A stretch of DNA of 64,000 bases from Aporhodopirellula aestuarii (lineage in GTDB: Bacteria > Planctomycetota > Planctomycetia > Pirellulales > Pirellulaceae): positions 1-64,000 of the forward strand of contig NZ_JAMQBK010000104.1 of NCBI RefSeq assembly GCF_023701485.1, in the 5' to 3' direction. The position numbers and the translations under genes are program-made. The notes beneath the pieces are model-generated. The model did no database searches. It worked only from the letters and a program-made list of their open reading frames with translations, and was not told where the DNA came from. Positions within the stretch are counted from its first letter, which is position 1, and every line of letters begins with the position of its first letter. Positions 45,153 through 54,751 of this stretch are shown piece by piece.

Positions 45153-46550
45153 ATGAACATCCATTACGGCATGGCAGCATTTCTCGTCTCCTTGACGGCG
45201 GTGCTCGGACCGTTTTTGCAATCGCAGCATGCCTACGGGCAAAACGCCCAATTGGCTTCCTGCGGGGGTCCCGCGTGTGGCGGATCGATTTATGGGGCTC
45301 CGGCCATCGGCGGTGCCTGCTCGTCAGGCGGATTCAGCACGCTGCCGTACGGCGGTCCTTCGGCAGCGGACACCGCATTCCTCTACGAATCAGGTTACCA
45401 AGGCGGCGGATACCAGTCGCCGACGTATTCGGGCGGCGGATGCGGAGGCACGGGCTATTCCGGTTCGGGTGCGATGATGGGAACAGGCAGCGTGTACAGC
45501 GACGGATACACCCTCGGCGCAGCGAGTGGTTCCACCACTTACGCCCCAACCGGAGTGAATGCCTGCGGCGGTGGCGGACTGATCGTGGAAGGCAACGCGG
45601 CATACGGTCAGCCGTTCGCAGCCGCGAGCGTCTCCTCGATGCAGGCCTGCGAGCCCGGAATGTTGGGCGCGGGCGTCCTCGGAAACTTCGCCGCTGGCAG
45701 TTATGGCGGGTTTGAGTTTTTATGGTTGCGGGCAAACTTCGGCCAAAACGTTGCCCTCATCATTGATCCGCCGGTCGGTAATACGCTCGTGCCATTTGAC
45801 TATCAAAGTGATCTCAGCCCGCGGGCTTGGCTGGGGTGGCAGTCGTGTCGCGGCACCGGCGTTCGATTCACTTACTTCGGCTTCGATGATTCCGCCGACC
45901 CGGTCTCCGTGACCGCGGTCGCGGGAGCGACACCTGTTTTCGTTAACGTGTTTGGCGCGGGCAGCAACCTTACCCGCAACGCGAACGCCAACGTCGGTGA
46001 AACACTAACATCGCAACATCAACTTAAATTGCAAACCTACGACATCGAAGCGACGCAGCAGTTTTGCTTTGCTTCAACCCAAGCGATGTTCGGCCTCGGT
46101 GTGCGGATTGCCGAGATGGACCAACTGCTTCGCGCTGACGTCCACGACGCCGGTGGCGCGGCCCAAGAAGCGGTTACTAACGATTTGGAATTTCGCGGCG
46201 CCGGGCCGACCGCATCGTTGTGGTTGACGCGTCCCATCATGTCCAGTCGGTTGTCGTTCTATAGCAACTTGCGAGGTGCGTTCTTGATCGGTGACACCGA
46301 TCAACGCATCTATGAAATGAAGGGTGCGTACACCACCGAACTGGAAGACCGCGCCGTTCACCGGGAGATTCTCACCAACGCGGAATGCTCCGTCGGTCTG
46401 CAGTTCGGCCAATCCTTGACGCCACGTTGCGGATGCTTCCTGCGGGTCGGCTACGAAGCCCAAGTGTGGCTCGACGCGGGCGGCCCCGTGAACTCAGACT
46501 CGGCAATCGGCTTGGACGGTGTCACCTTCGCAACCGGTTTGGCGTTGTAA
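45153..46550 (+). CDS. Outer-membrane beta-barrel protein with Gly/Cys-rich N-terminus
   Basis: About 465 residues from ATG 45153; the signal peptide is MAAFLVSLTAVLGPFLQSQHAYGQ. Residues 25-190 are Gly/Ser/Tyr-rich low complexity with many Cys (ASCGGPACGGSIYG, GGACSSGGF, GGGCGGTGYSG). Residues 190-465 show alternating strands and aromatic girdles (FEFLWLRANFGQN, WLGWQSCRGTGVRFTYFGFDD, GFLRVGYEAQVWLDA-like end), typical of the Lpg1974-like pore-forming family common in planctomycetes. The Cys pairs may form disulphides at the surface. Confidence 0.8.
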   Translation: MNIHYGMAAFLVSLTAVLGPFLQSQHAYGQNAQLASCGGPACGGSIYGAPAIGGACSSGGFSTLPYGGPSAADTAFLYESGYQGGGYQSPTYSGGGCGGTGYSGSGAMMGTGSVYSDGYTLGAASGSTTYAPTGVNACGGGGLIVEGNAAYGQPFAAASVSSMQACEPGMLGAGVLGNFAAGSYGGFEFLWLRANFGQNVALIIDPPVGNTLVPFDYQSDLSPRAWLGWQSCRGTGVRFTYFGFDDSADPVSVTAVAGATPVFVNVFGAGSNLTRNANANVGETLTSQHQLKLQTYDIEATQQFCFASTQAMFGLGVRIAEMDQLLRADVHDAGGAAQEAVTNDLEFRGAGPTASLWLTRPIMSSRLSFYSNLRGAFLIGDTDQRIYEMKGAYTTELEDRAVHREILTNAECSVGLQFGQSLTPRCGCFLRVGYEAQVWLDAGGPVNSDSAIGLDGVTFATGLAL

Positions 46551-46571
46551 ACGATTAGGTCGCCACGAATA

Positions 46572-46605
46572 TTCCGCTGCTACCGAACACTGCTACGCGG
46601 CGGAA
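46572..46605. terminator. Possible stem-loop between convergent genes
   Basis: TTCCGCTGC (46572-46580) pairs with GCGGCGGAA (46597-46605), including one G-T pair, across a 16-base loop, between the ends of the barrel gene and flgK. It has no T-run, so termination is only suggested. Confidence 0.3.
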
Positions 46606-46645
46606 CTCAGGCAAGGCAACCGTGACGGATTTAACGTGCCGATCG

Positions 46646-48334
46646 TTATAGGTTCATCAGAATCTCAAGCATCTCAGACGCGGTGGAAATCACCCGCGAA
46701 GAAGCTTGGAACGCACGCTGATACGAGATCATCTTGATTGATTCTTCGTCGATATTGACGCCCGTGATCGCAAGGTGTTGGCTTTTCAAAGTCGCGTAGA
46801 AGTCACTCAGCCCCTCGGACGTACTGGCTTGAAGGCTGACTTCGCGTCCCACTTTCGAGAGCATCTGTTCGTGCAATCCTCGGATCGAACGCCCGTCGAG
46901 TTCGTCAACCGGTGCGTCGACCAAATCAAGCAATTGAAATAGCGTGTCGGTGTCGCGATTGATCCCTCCGGATGAAACCGCCAATAGATCGAGGTCATTC
47001 TTGATCACGTCATTGACCGCAATGTCTTTTGCAGAAACGCCGGTGAAGAACGTGTTGAGACCGGCCGCGGCTACGAACCCGCTGGTGTCTTCCCCGAAAG
47101 TGAACTGCGAAGTCGGCGAATCACTTTCGATTCGCAGTTTTCCATCGCCCGACAACGATGCGGTGATCCCCGTGATGTCATTCAGCTGCGCGACGATCGA
47201 GTTGACCGTGGAGTCACCCAATTGCCCCAGGTTTCGAACTTCGATTCGCGTCGTTGAGAGCAGCTCGCCCTGGTTGTCGACGAGATTGAAATCGAAACTA
47301 CCGTTCTTCGGTTCAAACACTAAACCCGCTTGGCTGATCGGTACTCCCGGTTCGCTGGGATACGTGCCGACGATCGAATCAAAGCCGGTGCGACCCTGAC
47401 CCTGTGAGTGGATTTCGTTGACACCTTTGATCAACGCGGCCGCCATATTATCGAGGTTCTCGAGATAGCTACCGAACACACCGCTGCGTGCCTCGACGGC
47501 GGCTCCGAGTTTGCCGCCCTTGACTTGTAAGGGGGAATCGGTGTCGACGATTCGGACTTCGATGCCGCCGGCGGACTCGTCGAACGCCGCGTATACTTCG
47601 CGGAAGTTCCGATTGCTGACCAGATAATCACCGCCGACGAAGACGTTGACGTTACCGCTCTCTTGTTCTTGAAAGTTGATGTCGACGTAGGTGGCGAGTT
47701 CCTCGAGATTGCGATAGCGTTGATCTCGCAGACCGGTCGCATCGCTGCCGAGCAAACCGCCACCTTCGATTGTCGCGATCTGCACGTTCAGTTCGGCAAT
47801 GCTTTCGGCCAAACGATTGATCTGGGTGGCCATGTCCTTCATGTCGCCGTTCCATTGGTCGGCCAAGTTGCCCACCTTTTCACGCGTCGTTCGCAAGTCC
47901 TGAGCGAGACTTTCGCCCTGGATGATCACGAACTCTCGCATTGCAGAATCGTTTGGCTGCGTCGACAAATCATGCAGAGCGTTATTGAACAATGAGAACT
48001 GCTCACTGAGTCCACCACCGTCGAGATCCGAGGTCAGATCCTCGAGCTGGTTATAGGCCGACAGCAACGATTCGCTTCCCGAGACGGCCGTTTGAGCATT
48101 GAACATCCGCTCGGCGAGCTGCTGGTCGATGATCTGTTTGACCCCGGTGGCGCGCACCCCGGTTCCCAGGATCAGACCGCCTTGGCGGACCGCCGTGGCG
48201 GGCGTCTGCTCAAGTCGCTGGCGGATGAAACCTTCGGTATTGGCATTGGCAATGTTATTGCCGACCACCTGCAATCCGACCTGAGCGGTGTTAAGCGCCC
48301 CAGCGGATTGCTGAATCGTTCCGAAAAGCCCCAT
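46646..48334 (-). CDS. flgK: Flagellar hook-associated protein FlgK
   Basis: A 562-residue hook-filament junction protein, normal length for FlgK. The N-terminal D0 signature LNTAQVGLQVVGNNIANANTEGFIRQR, a central region with INRLAESIAELNVQIATIEG and DATGLRDQRYRNLEELATYVDI, and the C-terminal D0 motif SIKMISYQRAFQASSRVISTASEMLEILMNL are all present. It is exported by the flagellar type III apparatus. No other flagellar gene is in the window, consistent with scattered flagellar genes in this group. Confidence 0.95.
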   Translation of the reverse strand: MGLFGTIQQSAGALNTAQVGLQVVGNNIANANTEGFIRQRLEQTPATAVRQGGLILGTGVRATGVKQIIDQQLAERMFNAQTAVSGSESLLSAYNQLEDLTSDLDGGGLSEQFSLFNNALHDLSTQPNDSAMREFVIIQGESLAQDLRTTREKVGNLADQWNGDMKDMATQINRLAESIAELNVQIATIEGGGLLGSDATGLRDQRYRNLEELATYVDINFQEQESGNVNVFVGGDYLVSNRNFREVYAAFDESAGGIEVRIVDTDSPLQVKGGKLGAAVEARSGVFGSYLENLDNMAAALIKGVNEIHSQGQGRTGFDSIVGTYPSEPGVPISQAGLVFEPKNGSFDFNLVDNQGELLSTTRIEVRNLGQLGDSTVNSIVAQLNDITGITASLSGDGKLRIESDSPTSQFTFGEDTSGFVAAAGLNTFFTGVSAKDIAVNDVIKNDLDLLAVSSGGINRDTDTLFQLLDLVDAPVDELDGRSIRGLHEQMLSKVGREVSLQASTSEGLSDFYATLKSQHLAITGVNIDEESIKMISYQRAFQASSRVISTASEMLEILMNL

Positions 48335-48718
48335 GACGGCGAACCCTATTTGCGAACCGAAGGACTCTCAAGCGAAAGAATCCACCTATGGGAAAGTTCA
48401 TCGACCGTTACAACCGGCATTCTTGACCGAAACCGGCTGATCACGCCCTACACAGGGAAAACAGCGCCGGCAAGAACGACCGCTCGTCGAACTTCGCGGG
48501 GGAATCATCAACGCGTACGCGTTGTTTTCGATGGAACCCCGGGGGGGCAGCAGGCGTCCTTGCCAGTCGGCGTGATGCGCGAAATCGGCTCTACCGAGAT
48601 CAGTCCCCCGAGGGTCGATAGTCGATTCGGGCGTCATGTCGTAGGATGTTGGGTTGAAATTTGAGCGACTATTTTGCTGTCTCCTTGCCCTCGTCCCCGC
48701 TTCTAGCCGGTTTCCTTG
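48335..48718. other. Divergent intergenic region between flgK and ZIP gene
   Basis: A 384-base region that must contain both promoters. Small frames on either strand are not protein-like. A C4G7 run sits at 48537-48547. I see no sigma-28-type flagellar promoter and no Fur/Zur-like box that I can support. Confidence 0.4.
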
Positions 48719-49708
48719 ATGTTCCTGTCGCCTGAGCCGTTGTTAATCGTGTACTGCGTGTTCGTCATCATGGCGTCGATGACCGGAGGGCGTTTGTCAA
48801 AATTGTTCCGCATGACGCACCTGCGAACGCAGCTGCTGATGAGCGGGGTGGGTGGTCTGATGCTGGGGATCGCGCTGCTGCACCTACTGCCCCATGCCAC
48901 CGAAGTACTCGGATCCTCATCAAAAACCGGCGCCGCCGCGTTAGTAGGTCTGATCGCGATGTTTCTGCTGATTCGGCTCTTCCACACCCATGACCACGGT
49001 GCCAAAGAACCCGAACCCGCCCCCGAGCATCACGAACACCATCATGAGCACGACCACAGCCACGGGCATGATCACGAACACGGGCATGATCACAGCCACG
49101 ATCATGGACATTCCCACGATCACTCACACCATCAACACGGGCACTCCCATTCCCACAAAGGCCTAAGCTGGGCAGGGATGTTCTTCGGGTTGGCCCTGCA
49201 CACGGTAATCGACGGCGTCGCTTTGGCGAGCAGCGTGATCGCGGATGCCCATCACGGTGCCTGGTTGGGGCTAGCGGGATTGGGCACGTTTCTGGCAGTC
49301 GCGTTTCACAAACCGCTCGATGCGTTTGCGATCACGTCGGTGATGAGCAAACAGGGTTGGTCCGAAAACGCCCAAAGTGCCGCAAACGTTTGCTTTTCGC
49401 TGGCCTGCCCCCTTGGTGCCCTTCTGATGTATTTCGGTGCCACCCACTGGACCGAGGGCACCGAGGTGCTCGGATGGGGGCTAGCGGTCTCGGCAGGATT
49501 TTTCATCTGCATCGCGTTGGCGGACCTTTTACCCGAAGTTGCTTTTCACGATCATGACCGGGGCAAACTGACGGCTGCGTTGTTATTAGGGGTCGCAATC
49601 GCGGTCGGAATCGAGAATTTGCCGGGGCACAAACACAACTCTCATGACGGGCACGATCACGCCTTTCCGAGCATTTCGGAAGTCCTCATGCCTGACGAGA
49701 CGCCATAA
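48719..49708 (+). CDS. ZIP-family metal transporter with His-rich loop
   Basis: A 329-residue membrane protein from the ATG at 48719. Eight membrane helices are expected. [15 protein letters not shown] is the ZIP helix IV HxxxD motif, and [17 protein letters not shown] is helix V with the second metal site. Between helices III and IV is a cytosolic loop (about residues 100-148) composed almost wholly of His, Asp, Glu, Gly and Ser in [12 protein letters not shown] units, from tandem-like DNA at 49025-49160. ZIP proteins import zinc, iron or manganese; the His loop suggests zinc buffering or sensing. Confidence 0.92.
   Translation: MFLSPEPLLIVYCVFVIMASMTGGRLSKLFRMTHLRTQLLMSGVGGLMLGIALLHLLPHATEVLGSSSKTGAAALVGLIAMFLLIRLFHTHDHGAKEPEPAPEHHEHHHEHDHSHGHDHEHGHDHSHDHGHSHDHSHHQHGHSHSHKGLSWAGMFFGLALHTVIDGVALASSVIADAHHGAWLGLAGLGTFLAVAFHKPLDAFAITSVMSKQGWSENAQSAANVCFSLACPLGALLMYFGATHWTEGTEVLGWGLAVSAGFFICIALADLLPEVAFHDHDRGKLTAALLLGVAIAVGIENLPGHKHNSHDGHDHAFPSISEVLMPDETP
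49025..49160 (+). repeat. Degenerate CAT/CAC-rich repeat coding the His loop
   Basis: Imperfect short repeats of CATGATCACG / CACGGGCATGATCAC type encode the His/Asp/Gly loop of the ZIP protein. Such runs are prone to slippage, so the loop length may vary between strains. Confidence 0.6.
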
Positions 49709-49839
49709 TTGCATCAATCTTGGCAAAAACACGGCTTCTGCCACTCGGGAACTACGCGTAATTTGGTAGCGAACTAAACTGTGCTCGCACCGTAGCACGC
49801 TTATCGCGTCGTTCTATCCGCTCCTTCCTTTCGCAACTC

Positions 49840-50334
49840 ATGCAACGTTTTACCGCCCAAATCGCTCTGATCGCCTACGTGGTCGGTGGCTGGCTATTGC
49901 CCGCCGCTCACCATCATGTGCACGATCATGCGAAGACCAGCGGAGCGTGTGCCTGCGTCGTGGCGGCGGGCATCGACTCGAATCGGGACCCGGACGCTGA
50001 ATCTGAAGCGTTCCCCACAAGCCCGGCTCCTGCCTCCCACGGCCATAGCCACGATTGTTGCTGTGACCATTCCCCCGAATCTTCGGTTGTGGAATCGGCA
50101 AACGCTGATGTTGATTCGAGTTCGAACTTAGTCGTCGGACATTCCACCTCAAGCGATTGCCAAGGGCTTTGTGCCCTGTGCTGTTCGATCAGCGTCGTCG
50201 GCCAAGTTTCCGACGCCCGGGCGATTTCGATTGCTCCGCTGACAAGTACCGGCACCTCTCGTCATGCCGGCTTGGCATGGCCACTTCCGCCCCTTTGCGG
50301 CGGGATTTCTTCTCGCGGTCCGCCCGCTGTTTGA
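49840..50334 (+). CDS. Secreted His/Cys-rich protein next to the ZIP transporter
   Basis: A 164-residue protein with an N-terminal hydrophobic segment (QIALIAYVVGGWLLPAAHHH). Metal-ligand clusters follow: HHHVHDHAK, a CAC pair, HGHSHDCCCDH, and a second Cys set (CQGLCALCC). No known domain is seen. Composition and the ZIP gene 131 bases upstream suggest a periplasmic metal-binding protein, perhaps a chaperone or scavenger; this is inference. The C-terminus (GLAWPLPPLCGGISSRGPPAV) is Pro-rich. Confidence 0.7.
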   Translation: MQRFTAQIALIAYVVGGWLLPAAHHHVHDHAKTSGACACVVAAGIDSNRDPDAESEAFPTSPAPASHGHSHDCCCDHSPESSVVESANADVDSSSNLVVGHSTSSDCQGLCALCCSISVVGQVSDARAISIAPLTSTGTSRHAGLAWPLPPLCGGISSRGPPAV

Positions 50335-50451
50335 TTGAAGCTTCAGCAAATCTCTGTCTGAATCGAAGCGTGCCCCTGCGCGCTCGTATTCAACAGTTCC
50401 TTCTTTATTCGCTCCTTTCAATCAATCGTTTTTAATCAGTCGGACTTTGAC

Positions 50452-51663
50452 ATGAAATCATCACCTACATCCTTGCGTCCTCGAACCGCCTTTACTTTGG
50501 TGGAATTGTTAGTTGTTATCGCCATCATCGGAGTCCTGGTCGGCCTCCTTCTGCCGGCGGTGCAAGCGGCTCGTGAAGCGGCCCGCCGAATGAGCTGTGG
50601 CAACAATCTGAAACAACTCGGTCTTGCGGTTCACAACTACCATTCCGCTTACAACAAACTCCCCATGCACGGCGGGGGCACGTGGGTCGATGGCGCCGCG
50701 ATCGGCAGCAACCAGAGCAACCGCATGGACCTTTCGATCTGGGTCGGACTGACTCCATTTTTCGAACAACAGGCGTTGTGGGAACAAATCGTCAACCCAT
50801 CGGTCAACAGCTCTGGCACCCCCAGCCTCTGGCCAGCGATGGGACCTGAAACCACCGCGTCGAACTATAAACCATGGACCACCGAGATCCCAACGCTTCG
50901 TTGCCCCAGCGATCCGGGAACGGGTTTGCCCGCAATGGGACGCACTAACTACGCCGCCTGCTTGGGTGACTCAATCCACTACATGGACCTCGGTTTGCTC
51001 GGCATTGATGCCGACGCGACATTAACGCTCGCCAACGCATCGACACACGCCGCTGAAACTCGCGCCGCATGCCGAGGTGCGTTTGTTTCTCACCAAGCGA
51101 CTGCGTTCCGGGACATCCTCGACGGTCTTGCCAACACCGTCATTTGTGGCGAAATCACGACCGACCTGGGGGACCGCAACATTCGCACGCTTGCCGCCGT
51201 CGGCAATGACTCCGGATCGGAAATGGTTCGCGATGAACCCGACCTGTGTTTGCACGAAGGACTCGTCGACAGCAACCGCCCTCAATTTTGGGCAACCGGT
51301 TCGCCACCAACGCTCGCACCCTCAGATCAAGGTCGCGGATACCGGTGGGCATCGTCTGGCGCGGCGTACACCGCAATCAATATGGTCCTACCTCCCAACC
51401 GTGAACTCTGTTTTGGGGGCGCAACTGCTGATAGTCATGGAATCGCATCTGTCAGTAGTCAACACCAAGGGGGTGCTCATGTTTTAATGGGTGACGGCGC
51501 GGTACGATTCGTCACCGATTCCATCGAAGCTGGTGATGTTCACCATAGCAATGTTTGGTTGGGCGGCACCGGCGAAAGCGCACCAGGATCACGCAGTCCC
51601 TATGGATTGTGGGGGGCGTTAGGTACCCGCGCGGGCCAAGAAACCGAATCCTTCGAACCATGA
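50452..51663 (+). CDS. DUF1559 prepilin-like protein
   Basis: A 403-residue protein with a type IV prepilin-type N-terminus: [19 protein letters not shown], with cleavage expected before Phe14 (Ala rather than Gly at -1), then [39 protein letters not shown], the classic DUF1559 start. The C-terminal [24 protein letters not shown] is the family's closing motif (H-x-GG-x-x-x-x-x-DGSV-type). Planctomycetes carry many paralogues, thought to form pseudopilus-like or cell-surface fibres, function unproven. Transcribed separately from tdh, 7 bases away. Confidence 0.94.
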   Translation: MKSSPTSLRPRTAFTLVELLVVIAIIGVLVGLLLPAVQAAREAARRMSCGNNLKQLGLAVHNYHSAYNKLPMHGGGTWVDGAAIGSNQSNRMDLSIWVGLTPFFEQQALWEQIVNPSVNSSGTPSLWPAMGPETTASNYKPWTTEIPTLRCPSDPGTGLPAMGRTNYAACLGDSIHYMDLGLLGIDADATLTLANASTHAAETRAACRGAFVSHQATAFRDILDGLANTVICGEITTDLGDRNIRTLAAVGNDSGSEMVRDEPDLCLHEGLVDSNRPQFWATGSPPTLAPSDQGRGYRWASSGAAYTAINMVLPPNRELCFGGATADSHGIASVSSQHQGGAHVLMGDGAVRFVTDSIEAGDVHHSNVWLGGTGESAPGSRSPYGLWGALGTRAGQETESFEP

Positions 51664-51670
51664 TTTAAGT

Positions 51671-52699
51671 ATGAAAGCACTCGTCAAACGTCACTGTGAA
51701 CCGGGGTTGTGGCTGGAGGATGTCCCCATCCCCAACATTGGCATCAACGACGTGCTTATCCGAGTGGACCGCACTGGAATCTGCGGCACCGATGTCCACA
51801 TTCATAGCTGGGATGCCTGGGCCCAAAAAACGATTCCAGTCCCCATGGTTGTGGGGCACGAGTTCGTCGGAGAAATCGTCGAAGTCGGCTCCAACGTCGT
51901 CGACTTTCGCGCCGGTGACATCGTCAGCGGCGAAGGACATGTCGTCTGCGGACGGTGTCGCAATTGTATGGCCGGCCGTCGTCACCTCTGTGCCGACACC
52001 AAGGGCATCGGGGTGAATCGCCCGGGTGCCTTTGCCGAATACATCGCGTTACCGGTAACCAATGTATGGACCCACGATCCTAAGATTGATCGTGACATCG
52101 CCGCCATTTTTGATCCCTTCGGTAACGCCGTACATACAGCACTGTCCTTCCCCATTCTCGGGGAAGACGTGCTGATCACGGGCGCTGGACCGATCGGTTG
52201 CATGGCTGCCGCGGTCGCTCGCCACGCCGGCGCCCGACATGTCGTGATCACGGATGTGAACCCGTGGCGTCTCGAACTCGGGGCAAAACTCGGCGCCACA
52301 CGGACGGTCGACGTCCGTCACGAAAAACTCTTCGACGTCCAACGTGAACTGGGCATGAAAGAAGGGTTCAACATCGGCATGGAAATGTCAGGCAACCCGA
52401 GTGCTTTCCGCGACATGATCTCTCAGATGTGCCATGGCGGTAACATCGCGATGCTCGGAATTCCGAGCCAAGACATGTCGATCGATTGGAACACCATCGT
52501 CTTCAATATGTTGACGATCAAGGGGATCTACGGCCGCGAAATGTACGACACCTGGTATCAGATGACCATGATGCTGCAATGCGGTTTGGACCTTTCACCG
52601 ATCATCACGCATCGGTTTAATTTCGACGAATTCGAAAAAGGATTCGAGGTCATGATGTCAGGACAATCGGGCAAAGTCATTCTGAATTGGAACGTGTAG
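51671..52699 (+). CDS. tdh: L-threonine 3-dehydrogenase
   Basis: A 342-residue zinc-dependent medium-chain dehydrogenase. [15 protein letters not shown] carries catalytic Cys38, [10 protein letters not shown] the His-Glu pair, [15 protein letters not shown] the structural zinc Cys, and [28 protein letters not shown] the NAD-binding loop. It oxidises threonine to 2-amino-3-ketobutyrate. The stop codon is immediately followed by the ATG of kbl, the partner enzyme. Confidence 0.96.
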   Translation: MKALVKRHCEPGLWLEDVPIPNIGINDVLIRVDRTGICGTDVHIHSWDAWAQKTIPVPMVVGHEFVGEIVEVGSNVVDFRAGDIVSGEGHVVCGRCRNCMAGRRHLCADTKGIGVNRPGAFAEYIALPVTNVWTHDPKIDRDIAAIFDPFGNAVHTALSFPILGEDVLITGAGPIGCMAAAVARHAGARHVVITDVNPWRLELGAKLGATRTVDVRHEKLFDVQRELGMKEGFNIGMEMSGNPSAFRDMISQMCHGGNIAMLGIPSQDMSIDWNTIVFNMLTIKGIYGREMYDTWYQMTMMLQCGLDLSPIITHRFNFDEFEKGFEVMMSGQSGKVILNWNV

Positions 52700-53884
52700 A
52701 TGTACGGTAACTTTCGCAATCACATTCAGAGCCAACTCGACCAAATCCGATCGGACGGTCTCTACAAATCGGAACGGTTGATCAGCACCCCGCAAGACGT
52801 GCACGTCCGCGTCGGTGGCGACCAAACCGTGCTCAACCTTTGCGCCAACAACTATCTCGGCTTGGCCGAACACCCCGCAGTGGCAAAGGCAGCGGCCGAA
52901 GGGCTCGAACAATGGGGCTACGGTCTATCTTCGGTGCGTTTTATCTGTGGGACACAGACGATTCACAAGGAGCTCGAACGAAAACTCAGCGAGTTCTTGG
53001 CCACCGAAGATACGATTCTTTACACGTCGTGTTTCGATGCCAACGGCGGCCTGTTTGAAACCCTGCTCAGTGACGAGGATGCCGTCATCTCAGACGAGCT
53101 GAACCACGCCTCGATCATCGACGGGATTCGGTTGTGCAAAGCCCGCCGCTTTCGCTATCGCAACAATGATCTTGCGGACCTCGAATCGAAACTCATCGAA
53201 GCCAAATCGGCACGATATCGTTTGATCGCAACCGATGGCGTGTTCTCCATGGACGGCACGATCGCCAATCTGCCTGGCATTTGCGATCTGGCGGAAAAGT
53301 ACGACGCCTTGGTCATGGTCGACGATTCCCACTCGGTCGGATTTATGGGCGCACGCGGGCGTGGGACACATGAACATCATGACGTGATGGATCGCATCGA
53401 CATCATCACCGGGACGTTGGGCAAGGCCCTCGGTGGCGCCAGCGGCGGGTACACCAGTGGTCGCCGTGAAATTGTCGAATTGCTTCGTCAGCGATCGCGT
53501 CCGTATTTGTTTTCCAACTCAGTCGCGCCGCCGATCGTCGCGGGTTCCATTGCCGCGATCGATCTGCTGAGCGATTCGACCGAATTGCGCGACCGCCTCG
53601 AATCGAACACCGCGTTTTTCCGAGATGGGCTGCAAAAAGTCGGATTCGAAATCGTTCCCGGCGAACACCCGATCGTCCCCATCATGCTCGGCGACGCCGT
53701 CGTCGCCGCGAAGATGGCGGATGCCATGTTGGAAAAGGGGGTCTATGTCGTCGGATTCTCGTTCCCCGTCGTTCCGCGAGGCAAGGCACGGATCCGGACG
53801 CAGGTTTCGGCCGCCCACAGCCGCGACGATTTGTCCATGGCGATCGAAAAATTCGCCCAAACCAAGGCAGAAATCGGGATTTAG
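52700..53884 (+). CDS. kbl: Glycine C-acetyltransferase (2-amino-3-ketobutyrate CoA ligase)
   Basis: A 394-residue PLP enzyme of the alpha-oxoamine synthase family. [42 protein letters not shown] and the Lys of [14 protein letters not shown], the PLP Schiff base, are in place. It converts the Tdh product with CoA into glycine and acetyl-CoA, giving the two-step threonine to glycine route. ATG directly abuts the tdh stop. Confidence 0.96.
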   Translation: MYGNFRNHIQSQLDQIRSDGLYKSERLISTPQDVHVRVGGDQTVLNLCANNYLGLAEHPAVAKAAAEGLEQWGYGLSSVRFICGTQTIHKELERKLSEFLATEDTILYTSCFDANGGLFETLLSDEDAVISDELNHASIIDGIRLCKARRFRYRNNDLADLESKLIEAKSARYRLIATDGVFSMDGTIANLPGICDLAEKYDALVMVDDSHSVGFMGARGRGTHEHHDVMDRIDIITGTLGKALGGASGGYTSGRREIVELLRQRSRPYLFSNSVAPPIVAGSIAAIDLLSDSTELRDRLESNTAFFRDGLQKVGFEIVPGEHPIVPIMLGDAVVAAKMADAMLEKGVYVVGFSFPVVPRGKARIRTQVSAAHSRDDLSMAIEKFAQTKAEIGI

Positions 53885-54033
53885 AGGGCCGCCGAGAAAA
53901 TACTTCTCATTTCCTGTGAAATTTGCCACTTCCCTGACGGAACATATTTCACCTTTCGGGATTGGATAGCATAAGATAATGCACTCTTGTATTACCTTTC
54001 CTCCCCACCTGATTGTTCCCAAGGAACCCAAAC

Positions 54034-54573
54034 ATGAGAAATTTCCTCGCTCTCGCCCTCGTCGCCACCCTCGCCATGACCGTGGTCGCTGACGAAAAGC
54101 CCAATCGCAAGAACAAGGGCGAGCGTGCTGGCAAAGCTAATCCGATGGTCACAAGATTGATGACCAGCTTGAAAGAGGCAGATCTTAGCGACGAGCAAAC
54201 GGCCAAGGTCAAATCTGCTGCTGCTGCATTCGAAGCCAAGGTCAAAGAGCTCAAAGAAAAAGGCCTGACGACTGACGTCAACAAGAAACAAGCAGAAGCA
54301 TCAAAAGCAGCTCGCGAAGCCGGCCTCAAAGGCAAAGAAATGGCCGCCAAGGTCAATGAAGCGTTGACCGAAGAAGAACAAGCTCTTGTTGCCGAAATGA
54401 AAGCCGCACTTGCTCAAATGAAGAAGAGCGTTGCCGCGGTACTGACTGAAGAACAATTGGCTGCCTTGCCTGAAGGAACACGCAAGCAACTCGCTACCCG
54501 CGGTGCGGGCGCTGCTGGCGAAAAGGGCAAAGCCAAAGGCAAAGGCAAGGGAAAGAAGAAAGACGCTGAATAA
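54034..54573 (+). CDS. Small secreted Lys/Ala-rich helical protein
   Basis: A 179-residue protein from ATG 54034. The signal peptide is MRNFLALALVATLAMTVVA before DEK. The mature chain is strongly charged and helical (TRLMTSLKEADLSDEQTAKVKSAAAAFEAKVKELKEKG, then LTEEEQALVAEMKAAL and LTEEQLAALPEGT) and ends in a Lys/Gly/Ala tail (GEKGKAKGKGKGKKKDAE). The helices with Glu/Leu patterns recall CpxP/Spy-like LTxxQ repeats of periplasmic chaperones. Its operon ends at a strong hairpin terminator. Function unknown. Confidence 0.8.
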   Translation: MRNFLALALVATLAMTVVADEKPNRKNKGERAGKANPMVTRLMTSLKEADLSDEQTAKVKSAAAAFEAKVKELKEKGLTTDVNKKQAEASKAAREAGLKGKEMAAKVNEALTEEEQALVAEMKAALAQMKKSVAAVLTEEQLAALPEGTRKQLATRGAGAAGEKGKAKGKGKGKKKDAE

Positions 54574-54640
54574 GGATCGAAACCAACTCTCTGAGTTGAA
54601 TCGCTCTTTGCCCAACGGCTGCTTGCCTGATAGATCCGTT

Positions 54641-54731
54641 TGATCCGAGGACGTCGAACTCGCGAGGCTCGCTGCGGCGGTTTAATCCACCCGGCAACCT
54701 CGCGGCACCGAACGTCCGCGGATCATTTTTT
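54641..54731 (+). terminator. Large imperfect hairpin with T-run
   Basis: An inverted repeat runs from TGATCCGAGGACGT (54641-54654) to ACGTCCGCGGATCA (54712-54725), one mismatch in 14, with inner arms CGCGAGG and CCTCGCG around a short loop. The right end is followed by a seven-T run up to 54731. This fits a Rho-independent terminator for the plus-strand Lys-rich gene; the long arm length may also act on the convergent minus-strand gene. Confidence 0.75.
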
Positions 54732-54751
54732 TGCGCCACGACAGGCCGGGT

